From assembly GCA_964450955.1 (NCBI GenBank), contig CAYVFI010000050.1, positions 1 through 39,264 on the forward strand: a DNA stretch of 39,264 nt. The letters are read 5' to 3'. Of this stretch, positions 24,200 through 31,433 are shown piece by piece; within the stretch, counting starts at the first letter, position 1, and each line of letters starts with the position of its first letter. Origin of the DNA: CAYNWT01 sp964450955. GTDB lineage: Bacteria > Planctomycetota > Planctomycetia > Planctomycetales > Planctomycetaceae. The translations under genes were made by a program, and so were the position numbers. Under the pieces are notes generated by a model. The model did no database searches, had not been told where the DNA came from, and saw nothing but the letters and a program-made list of their open reading frames with translations.

Positions 24200-25119
24200 C
24201 GTCGGGCTCCGGCCAGCATCCGACGCGCGCGGAGGCAGCGGGCAATTGCGGTATCGACTGATTCTTCCGTGCGAACCAGGGTGTGATCGATACCCTGTCG
24301 CTGGCAGGAGAACCGCAACTGTTTTTGGAACGCAGCAAATTCTTCGCGATACGCTTTCGCCAACGAACGCGGGTCGACCGAATGATCGGCCAGTGATTCC
24401 ATGCCGCGAAACAGCGTTGGCCCGTCAAACGGAAAGTCCTGCTCAGCCGGATCGACAATCTGAATCAGGCTTACATCATGCCCCGCGTGCCGCAGGTTCT
24501 TCAGGCCGCCCAGCAGCGTGTCGTGTTCCTCAAACAGGTCGCTCAAAACCACAACCACGCCGCGCCGTGGCAAACGCCGCGTAAGCGAATGCAGACTGGA
24601 ACCAATCGCAGACACTTCGCTGGTTCGCGCCGTGTCGATACTGTCGATCATGCGATGAATGTGGGCCGGTGCGTTGGACGTCGGAACCATGTCGCACACT
24701 TCGCGGTCAAACAGACACAACCCCGCACTATCGCGCTGTCGCAAAACCAGCCAGCCCAACGCGACCGCCAGCATCTGGCTGTATTCGAACTTCGACAGCG
24801 CCGATGGTTCTGACCGGAACTGCATGGATTCGCTGGAATCCACAACAATGTAACAATCGAAGTTGGTTTCCTGTTCGTAAGTGCGAACGTAGTAGCGATC
24901 GGTCCTGCCGAACACGCGCCAGTCGATATGGCGGAAGTCGTCGCCGGGTGAGTACTCACGGTGTTCGGCGAATTCGACACTGAAGCCCTGGAAGGGGCTC
25001 TTGTGCACACCGGCTACCAGGCCTTCCATGATCCGACGGGCTCGAAGTTCGAGACCACCCAGTTCACTTAGCACTTTTGGATCGAAGTAGTTTCGGGAAT
25101 CGCCCGCCTTCGGTCTCAT
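24196..25119 (-). CDS. DUF58 domain protein
   Basis: 307 aa from the ATG at 25119, which has GGAG six nt upstream and removes an unlikely 21-residue extension seen from the start at 25182. It overlaps the end of moxR by 56 nt. The DUF58 signature is in the middle: SPFQGFSVEFAEHREY, then PGDDFRHIDWRVFGRTDRYYVR, followed by a VWA-like fold (VVDSSESM, VVLSDLFEE). No membrane segment is visible. DUF58 proteins are partners of MoxR ATPases and VWA proteins, probably presenting substrates. The gene is flanked by moxR and the BatA-like gene. Confidence 0.93.
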   Translation of the reverse strand: MRPKAGDSRNYFDPKVLSELGGLELRARRIMEGLVAGVHKSPFQGFSVEFAEHREYSPGDDFRHIDWRVFGRTDRYYVRTYEQETNFDCYIVVDSSESMQFRSEPSALSKFEYSQMLAVALGWLVLRQRDSAGLCLFDREVCDMVPTSNAPAHIHRMIDSIDTARTSEVSAIGSSLHSLTRRLPRRGVVVVLSDLFEEHDTLLGGLKNLRHAGHDVSLIQIVDPAEQDFPFDGPTLFRGMESLADHSVDPRSLAKAYREEFAAFQKQLRFSCQRQGIDHTLVRTEESVDTAIARCLRARRMLAGARR

Positions 25120-26119
25120 TTTGTGCTCCGGACTGAATGAACTCGGCCAACTTCGCCACGATGGTATCCGTTGTGACTCCATCCGCTTCGGCGTTGAAGT
25201 TAAGAATCAGCCGGTGTCGCAACACGGGCGCTGCAACCGCCAGCACATCGTCGACACCGGCAAACTCACGACCATGCAGGATCGCTCGAGCCCGCGCGGC
25301 GAGAACCAAAAACTGGCTCGCCCTCGGACCGGCGCCCCAATCGACGTACTGCTTGATGAAATCCGGCCCGTCGTCACGCTGACGCGAAAGCCGCGCGAAC
25401 TGCATCGCGAATCGGATCACATGGTCTGCGACGGGAACGCGCCGCGTGAGTGCCTGAAAGTCAGCCAGTCGCGCTTCGGTGATGGCGGCTGTCGCGTGTT
25501 GTGTGTTCTCACCGGTTGTCCGACGAACGATTTCAAACTCCGCTTCTTCGTCCGGGTAATCAACCAAAATCTGAAACTGGAACCGGTCCAACTGCGCTTC
25601 GGGCAGCGGATAGGTTCCTTCCTGTTCGATCGGGTTTTGGGTCGCGAGCACGAAGAACGGTTGGGGCAGTTCGTGACGTTTCCCGCTGACCGTGACCTGG
25701 CGTTCCTGCATCGCTTCCAAAAGCGCGGCCTGAGTCTTGGGCGGGGTGCGGTTGATTTCGTCAGCCAAAACCACGTTGGCGAAGATTGGACCGTTGACGA
25801 AACGGAACTCGCGTTCGCCGCTGGATTTGTTTTCCTGAATGACATCGGTGCCGGTGATGTCCGACGGCATGAGATCCGGCGTGAACTGGATTCTGTTGAA
25901 GCTTAGCCCCAGCGTGTCGGCCAGCGTTCTCACGATAAGTGTCTTCGCGAGACCCGGAACCCCAACCAACAGACTGTGGCCGCCGGAAAGAACCGCGATG
26001 ACCAACTGTTCCAGCACGTCGTCCTGACCAACAATGACCCGCGCAAGTTCTTCGCGGACACGAGCGTAAGTCGCCTTTAGTTCGCTGGCGAGCGCCAGAT
26101 CTCCCTCAGATGTCGTCAC
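25064..26119 (-). CDS. MoxR-family AAA+ ATPase
   Basis: 351 aa starting at GTG 26119 with GGAG about 10 nt upstream. AAA+ motifs: Walker A GVPGLAKT, the MoxR-specific QFTPDLMPSDITGT, Walker B VVLADEINRTPPKTQAALLEAMQE and sensor 1 FVLATQNPIEQEG. The arginine-rich YPLPEAQLDRFQF follows. MoxR ATPases act as chaperones that activate or remodel a VWA-protein client; the two downstream genes encode the expected partners. It is the first gene of the operon and diverges from selB across 313 nt. Confidence 0.96.
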   Translation of the reverse strand: MTTSEGDLALASELKATYARVREELARVIVGQDDVLEQLVIAVLSGGHSLLVGVPGLAKTLIVRTLADTLGLSFNRIQFTPDLMPSDITGTDVIQENKSSGEREFRFVNGPIFANVVLADEINRTPPKTQAALLEAMQERQVTVSGKRHELPQPFFVLATQNPIEQEGTYPLPEAQLDRFQFQILVDYPDEEAEFEIVRRTTGENTQHATAAITEARLADFQALTRRVPVADHVIRFAMQFARLSRQRDDGPDFIKQYVDWGAGPRASQFLVLAARARAILHGREFAGVDDVLAVAAPVLRHRLILNFNAEADGVTTDTIVAKLAEFIQSGAQNETEGGRFPKLLRSKSAK

Positions 26120-26432
26120 GCTGTCGGGCTCCGCCAGTTGCAGGTTTAGTCTTTATGTTCGTTCGCGAGGCGACGACTGTCAAACCGCGCGAACGTTCCG
26201 TTCGATCGGTATCCGGTGGGGATGTGGGGTGAGGTTGGGGGCCGCATACCCGGATGGGAAATTGAGGACCTGTGGTGACCGGGTTGGGTACTGGGCTGTG
26301 GAGGTGAATCGATGGGGCAATCCAGATACGATTCTGACTCCGGTTCGTTTGAACAAAGATGCTCGGCAGACCGGTAAGCCCACTGCAAGCCACTTTTTCC
26401 GCCAGACACACGCCACGGATTTTTTTGCCCGG
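26120..26432. other. 313-nt divergent region between moxR and selB
   Basis: An open frame in front of selB (26229-26432) is uninterrupted but its composition is unlike a protein and the SelB family start is at 26433. The region contains a possible moxR promoter and a cluster of CGTTC/GAACG motifs near 26152-26203. I searched it by eye for a tRNA-Sec and did not find one. The middle (26215-26300) is strikingly G-rich on the plus strand. Confidence 0.55.
26152..26195 (-). promoter_or_regulatory. Candidate moxR promoter flanked by an inverted repeat
   Basis: On the minus strand TTGACA (26178-26183) is a perfect -35. The best -10-like hexamer is CATAAA (26152-26157), but the spacer is 20 nt, longer than ideal. 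The -35 is bracketed by CGTTCGCG (26160-26167) and CGCGAACG (26188-26195), an 8-bp inverted repeat that could be an operator. Confidence 0.3.
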
Positions 26433-28388
26433 ATGGAACCCAAACACATCATCATCGGTACGTCGGGGCACATCGACCACGGCAAGACCAGCCTTGTTCG
26501 ACGACTTACGAATACAAACACCGACCGGTTGCCCGAAGAAAAAGCGCGCGGCATTTCTATCGATCTGGGGTTCGCTAGTTGGAGCGACGGTGGTTTTCAG
26601 TTCGGTGTGATTGATGTTCCGGGTCACGAGAAATTTGTTCGAAACATGGTGGCCGGCGCGACGGGAATGAATCTGGGTATGTTGGTTGTTGCGGCCGACG
26701 ACAGCGTCATGCCGCAAACGCGCGAGCACCTGGAGATCATGGATCTACTGGGGCTTGAAACGGGTTTGATTGCGGTTACGAAAATTGACCTGGTCGATCC
26801 GGACTTTGTTGAGTTCGTGACGGAAGATGTTCGTGAGTTGGTTAAGGGAACGTTTCTGGAAGGCTGCCCGATTATTCCTGTTTCGTCTGAGACGGGTGAT
26901 GGGTTTGAAACATTGCGCAGTACCTTGCTGGAGATGGCCGGTCAGGTTTCGGCGATCGCCGACCAACCCGTGTTTCGCATGCCGATTGACCGCGTGTTTT
27001 CAGTGACCGGTCACGGCAGTATTGTGACTGGTTCAGTTTTGAGCGGAGCTGTCGCAGCCGGCGAGACCATTGAACTTTTACCCGACCAGCGCGAGGTGCG
27101 TGTGCGGTCGGTTCAGAACCATGGTTCCAGCGCCGACGATAGCGGCGCGCGGCAGCGGACGGCGATTAACCTGGCTGGCGTAAAGACGGAAGAACTGAAT
27201 CGAGGTCAGGAACTTTGCACGCCCGGGTCGCTGGTTCCGTCGAACCGGTTGATCGTCGACGTGAAATGCCTCAGCAGTTCGCCGATCGATTTGAAAGATC
27301 GCATCGAACTTAGTCTGCACCTTGGCACCACGGAAGTGCCCGTGCGTTTGTTGTGCGGCAAGGAACCGGTTTCGGTAGGAACGCGGCGGTTTGTGGAATT
27401 GCGTTCAAAAGAACCCATTATCGCCGCGTGGGGTCAACGATTTATTTTGCGCCGCGTGTCGCCCGCGGTTACCGTCGGCGGCGGTACGGTTATCGATCCG
27501 GGTGTCGCTCCACTAAAACGGCTGCGTTCAATTACGGAACACGTCGCGGGTGTCACATCAGATTCGGAAGCCGAACGTCTGGCCGGATTTCTGCGGCATG
27601 TCGATGCGGTTCCCAAAGATCCCTACGTCGCGATGCGCCGCGCGGGAGTGGCTTCGGACCGGTATCAGGAGTTGGTTGATTCACTGAAGGAATCGGGCGT
27701 TTTGCAAAACGTGGGCCGCGGCGATTCGCAGGTTCTCATGCACGGTGATCGCCGGGCAGCGGTCGCGAAAGCGGTTTTGCGAACCATTGGTGAGACAATC
27801 GAAAAGCAGCAGCCCAGGCGTTCGCTGCCGGAACAAACGCTGGTCACGGCGTGTCGCGGCATTGCAGAGACGGTTGTCGTGCAGACCATTATTCAGGACC
27901 TGATTGGTTCGAAGTCGTTAGTTCGCGTGGGCAGCAATCTTGGCCTGGCTGACGGACAAGTAAAACTAACAAAGAAGCAAAGCGCGGCGCGGAACCAGAT
28001 GTTGGAGGCGATTCAGGCCGCGGGGCTGGCTCCACCGACAAAGAAAGAACTTTCCGCGTTGACCGGGCAGAAACCGGACGATGTGGCCACGCTGTTGAAT
28101 TTGTGCGAAGAAGATCAGCTTGTTGTTCGCGTATCTGACGACTTTGTGTTTACGCCTGAGGCAATGGAACTGGCCAGGCAAAAGTGCGCTCAGGCCATGA
28201 CCGACCAGGGCCTCACGCTGGCTCAGATTCGCGACGCGTGGGAAGTGACTCGTAAATTTGCGGTCCCGATGTGCGAGTGGTTCGATTCCCACGACCTCAC
28301 CAAACGTCAGGACGACGTCCGTGTGGCGGGATCGAAACTTAACGAACCGCTGTTCGCGCAAGCTGCTTCAGAGGAGCCGGCCGAATGA
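26433..28388 (+). CDS. selB: Selenocysteine-specific translation elongation factor SelB
   Basis: 651 aa from the ATG at 26433, which gives the canonical SelB N-terminus (HIIIGTSGHIDHGKTSLVR). G-domain motifs: G1 GHIDHGKTS, the SelB-type switch DRLPEEKARGISIDLGFASW, G3 DVPGHEKFVRNMVAGA and G4 TKID. Two beta-barrel domains follow (~175-370), then a C-terminal half made of winged-helix repeats (~375-650) that in SelB bind the SECIS hairpin of selenoprotein mRNA. It brings Sec-tRNA to in-frame UGA codons. selA, selD and tRNA-Sec are not in the window, and I see no obvious UGA-containing selenoprotein gene here. The gene overlaps the next one by 4 nt (ATGA). Confidence 0.94.
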   Translation: MEPKHIIIGTSGHIDHGKTSLVRRLTNTNTDRLPEEKARGISIDLGFASWSDGGFQFGVIDVPGHEKFVRNMVAGATGMNLGMLVVAADDSVMPQTREHLEIMDLLGLETGLIAVTKIDLVDPDFVEFVTEDVRELVKGTFLEGCPIIPVSSETGDGFETLRSTLLEMAGQVSAIADQPVFRMPIDRVFSVTGHGSIVTGSVLSGAVAAGETIELLPDQREVRVRSVQNHGSSADDSGARQRTAINLAGVKTEELNRGQELCTPGSLVPSNRLIVDVKCLSSSPIDLKDRIELSLHLGTTEVPVRLLCGKEPVSVGTRRFVELRSKEPIIAAWGQRFILRRVSPAVTVGGGTVIDPGVAPLKRLRSITEHVAGVTSDSEAERLAGFLRHVDAVPKDPYVAMRRAGVASDRYQELVDSLKESGVLQNVGRGDSQVLMHGDRRAAVAKAVLRTIGETIEKQQPRRSLPEQTLVTACRGIAETVVVQTIIQDLIGSKSLVRVGSNLGLADGQVKLTKKQSAARNQMLEAIQAAGLAPPTKKELSALTGQKPDDVATLLNLCEEDQLVVRVSDDFVFTPEAMELARQKCAQAMTDQGLTLAQIRDAWEVTRKFAVPMCEWFDSHDLTKRQDDVRVAGSKLNEPLFAQAASEEPAE

Positions 28389-31345
28389 GCGCCCCGCGCG
28401 GGGCGACGGCGATTGCCTTGACTATGGCAGTAATCGCAGTTGTCGTACTGGGCCTGGTCTGGTTTGGTTTCGGTACGCCTGAAGAACGCGGCCCGGTTGT
28501 CGAACCCGATCTATCCGGAGGCGGCGAAGAATACTTGCGCAGCGCGGAAGAGTTGTTTGCTGCCGGTAACTTCTCTGCCGCACGCAAGGTGGCTCGAACA
28601 GCATCCGAAATTGAACCCGGGCTGTTGGAGGGATACCTGCTGGCCGGCGATGCGTCCATCGAACTGAGACAACTTGACGCGGCGGTTGAGTACTTCCAAA
28701 AGGTTCCTCGTGATAACTCGCTGGCGTCTGTGAAGGCGACTTTCGGAATTGGCCGTGCTCATTTTAAGTTCGGTAGTTTGACTCAGTCGGAAGCCAGCCT
28801 GCGGGATGTGCTGAGCCGGCGTCCAACGCACGTGGAAGCCAACGATCTGCTGGCGGAAGTCCTGGACATTCAGGGGCGGCGCTGGGAATCGTTGCCGTAT
28901 GCCATCGAACTCACTCGGCAGGGCCAGGCGTCATTGGAAGCCATGCTATTGTTGGCGGACGAAGAATTTCTGATCCGCCCCAACCCCCGCGCGGCAGCGG
29001 CGATGAAGCGGGATCCATCGGCCGAACTCAAACTGGGACTGGCTCGATCGGCTCTCGATGATGGCCAGCGCGAACGCGGACTTGGGCTGTTGAAGGAAGT
29101 GGTTAATGAAAATCCGGGTCTGATTGAGGCTCAGACTTTATGGGGCGAGCACCTGCTGGACGACAATCCGAACGCGTTTGCTGCGTGGCACAACGAATCG
29201 GGGAAGGCGACCGAAGGGCACCCACGATTGTGGTTCCTGCGTGGTTCGTGGTCCATGCGAAACGATCAGCCGAAGGCCGCCGCGCGGTGTTTCTGGGAGA
29301 CACTGAAACGGAACCCGAACCATCGACCGGCGCACTTCCAGCTTGCCACGGCTTTGACAGCCTTGAAGCGAACCGGTGACGCAAAACTATTCTTGGATCG
29401 CGGCCTGCAGCTGTCGAAACTGAAACAAATTCTGGCACCCGTTATCGGCGCTGGCAGTGATCCGTTGGTGGAGGAACTGACCGACGTCGTTGTCGTTCTG
29501 GAAGCGCTCGGCCGCGACCTGGAAGCACAACAATGGGAACACGCCGCGCGAGATGTTGCGGGTAAGTTTAAACCGTTTGCGATTGAACATTTCGAACATG
29601 TGACTGGCCCGGCGATGATTGACATCTGGGTGAACCCGGATGCCAACCCCGCACGCGTTATTGATTTGTCTGACTATCCAGTGCCTGACATTCGTCCGCC
29701 TGACGCGGCCGCGGTGTTCGAAGGCGAATCGCAGTTTGTGGCGAAGTTTGAGAACCAGGCCAGAGATGTCGGATTGGAGTTCACCTACGTTGCGGCTCCG
29801 GATGAAACCACCGAAGGCAAGCGTATCGTTGAATTCACCGGCGGTGGCGCGGCGGCGTTGGATTACGATTTGGATAACTGGCCGGACTTGTTTTTCACGC
29901 AGGGAGGTCTGTTTCCGGCCAAAACAGATGGAACGCAACCGACCGACACGTTGTTTCGCAACGGTGGTGGCAAGGGGTTCGTTGACGTGACGCAGACCGC
30001 CGGTGTTGGCGGCACGGACTTCGGCCAGGGAATGTCGGTCGGTGATTTCAATGTGGACGGGTTCCCTGATTTGTTTGTCGGGAACCTGGGTGTCAACCGG
30101 TTTTATTTGAACAACGGTGACGGCACGTTCTCCGATGCCACAGCCGCTCTGCAATCCGATCGCACCGACTGGACAACCAGCGCAACGATGGCGGATTTGA
30201 ATGCGGATGGGCTGCCCGATTTGTATGTCGCGAATTACCTGTCCGGGCCTGATATCGTTTGGAAGATCTGCCGAATCAACGAACAAGACCGACCGCGCAT
30301 TTGTACTCCGGATCAGTTTAATGCGGCTCAGGATCGGATTTTTCTGAACCTTGGCGACGGCCTGTTTGAGGATCGAACAGAGACGTCGGGTATTCAAATT
30401 CCGCAGGGCAAGGGGCTGGGGCTGTTGGCGGCGGACTTTATGCAGACAGGCAAATTGCAGTTATTTGTTGCCAACGATGGCGTCGCAAATTTTTTCTTCA
30501 GCGTTCAGAACGCAGACTTCGTATTCAGGGAACAGGCGGCCGCGCTGGGCGTTTCAATGAGCGGCGACGGGTTGGCTCAGGCGTGCATGGGTATCGCTTC
30601 GGCCTACGTCAATCAGGACGGGTACCTGGACTTTTTCGTGACAAACTTCGATCGAGAATCAAACACGCTGTACCTCGGCGCAGACGGCCTGTTTGAAGAT
30701 GCGTCCAGGCAGTCGCGTCTGCGAGAACCCAGTTTGCGGATGTTGGGGTTTGGGACGCAGGCCGTTGACGGCGATCTGGATGGCGACGCCGATCTGGTTG
30801 TTGTGAACGGGCATGTCGATGACTTTTCCCATCTGGGAACAGCCTACCGCATGCGGCCGCAGTATTTTCGCAACAACGGCCGCGGCGTGTTTCACGAATT
30901 AGCGGCAGCGGAAGTTGGTTCGCCCTTTGCGACGAAAGCGCTTGGTCGCGGGATGTGTCGACTTGACTGGAACCGGGATGGTCGAGCCGATCTGGCGGTT
31001 TCGAATTTGGATACACCGGCTTCGCTGTTGACAGGCGTTTCGGCCAACTCGGGTCATTTTCTGAAGGTAAAGCTAATCGGAACCGTTACGAACCGGGACG
31101 CCGTTGGTACGATTGCCTGCGTTATCGATGGCGATTGGCGGCAGACGCAGCAGCAGGTGGCGGGCGACGGGTATCAGTGTTCTAACGAACGTGTCTTAAC
31201 CTTTGGCCTGGGCGAACGGACAAGCGTGCCGGTTTTGGAAATCCGGTGGCTTGATGGTTCCTCAGAATCGTTTCACAACATCAAAGCGGACCAGGAGTTG
31301 GTCGTTGTTCAGGGGCGCGGCGGATACGTGGTGAACGTAGACTAG
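28385..31345 (+). CDS. TPR + FG-GAP/VCBS + ASPIC/UnbV protein, copy 1
   Basis: 986 aa, anchored by an N-terminal membrane helix (~9-28) with the bulk probably outside the cytoplasm. Residues ~45-370 are TPR-like helical pairs (e.g. AEELFAAGNFSAARKVART). A beta-propeller of FG-GAP/VCBS repeats covers ~455-840, with DxDxDG-like loops: DYDLDNWPDL, DFNVDGFPDLFVGN, DLNADGLPDLYVAN, DGDLDGDADLVVVN. The C-terminal UnbV/ASPIC domain (~890-975) has VTNRDAVGT and GDGYQCSNER. A cysteine pair (CRINEQDRPRIC, ~628-640) is shared with copy 2. The ATG overlaps the selB stop by 4 nt. These proteins are numerous in planctomycetes; the function is unknown, and calcium-dependent adhesion or extracellular assembly is only a guess. 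Confidence 0.9.
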   Translation: MSAPRGATAIALTMAVIAVVVLGLVWFGFGTPEERGPVVEPDLSGGGEEYLRSAEELFAAGNFSAARKVARTASEIEPGLLEGYLLAGDASIELRQLDAAVEYFQKVPRDNSLASVKATFGIGRAHFKFGSLTQSEASLRDVLSRRPTHVEANDLLAEVLDIQGRRWESLPYAIELTRQGQASLEAMLLLADEEFLIRPNPRAAAAMKRDPSAELKLGLARSALDDGQRERGLGLLKEVVNENPGLIEAQTLWGEHLLDDNPNAFAAWHNESGKATEGHPRLWFLRGSWSMRNDQPKAAARCFWETLKRNPNHRPAHFQLATALTALKRTGDAKLFLDRGLQLSKLKQILAPVIGAGSDPLVEELTDVVVVLEALGRDLEAQQWEHAARDVAGKFKPFAIEHFEHVTGPAMIDIWVNPDANPARVIDLSDYPVPDIRPPDAAAVFEGESQFVAKFENQARDVGLEFTYVAAPDETTEGKRIVEFTGGGAAALDYDLDNWPDLFFTQGGLFPAKTDGTQPTDTLFRNGGGKGFVDVTQTAGVGGTDFGQGMSVGDFNVDGFPDLFVGNLGVNRFYLNNGDGTFSDATAALQSDRTDWTTSATMADLNADGLPDLYVANYLSGPDIVWKICRINEQDRPRICTPDQFNAAQDRIFLNLGDGLFEDRTETSGIQIPQGKGLGLLAADFMQTGKLQLFVANDGVANFFFSVQNADFVFREQAAALGVSMSGDGLAQACMGIASAYVNQDGYLDFFVTNFDRESNTLYLGADGLFEDASRQSRLREPSLRMLGFGTQAVDGDLDGDADLVVVNGHVDDFSHLGTAYRMRPQYFRNNGRGVFHELAAAEVGSPFATKALGRGMCRLDWNRDGRADLAVSNLDTPASLLTGVSANSGHFLKVKLIGTVTNRDAVGTIACVIDGDWRQTQQQVAGDGYQCSNERVLTFGLGERTSVPVLEIRWLDGSSESFHNIKADQELVVVQGRGGYVVNVD

Positions 31346-31433
31346 AGGTCGGGGATCCGGGTCGTCACCCACGGTTCTCTGCAAACCAAATTGGCAAGAG
31401 TGGAAAAAGCAGACCACGAACAGAGAGTATGAG

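Noticed and set aside
25121..25906. A 261-codon open frame antisense to moxR
   Set aside because: moxR has unmistakable AAA+ motifs on the other strand, and the antisense product has no recognisable domain.
26229..26432. In-frame extension of selB toward the moxR gene
   Set aside because: The family start (HIIIGTSGHIDHGK) follows immediately after the ATG at 26433. The 68 upstream codons are unlike any SelB and lie in a G-rich intergenic stretch.
26120..26432. Possible tRNA-Sec next to selB
   Set aside because: No segment shows a long acceptor arm, TCA anticodon loop and T-arm in the right order.
29387..30397. A 336-codon open frame antisense to the first UnbV gene
   Set aside because: It lies wholly inside a well-supported gene with clear FG-GAP motifs; its composition reflects codon bias of the sense strand and shows no family motif.
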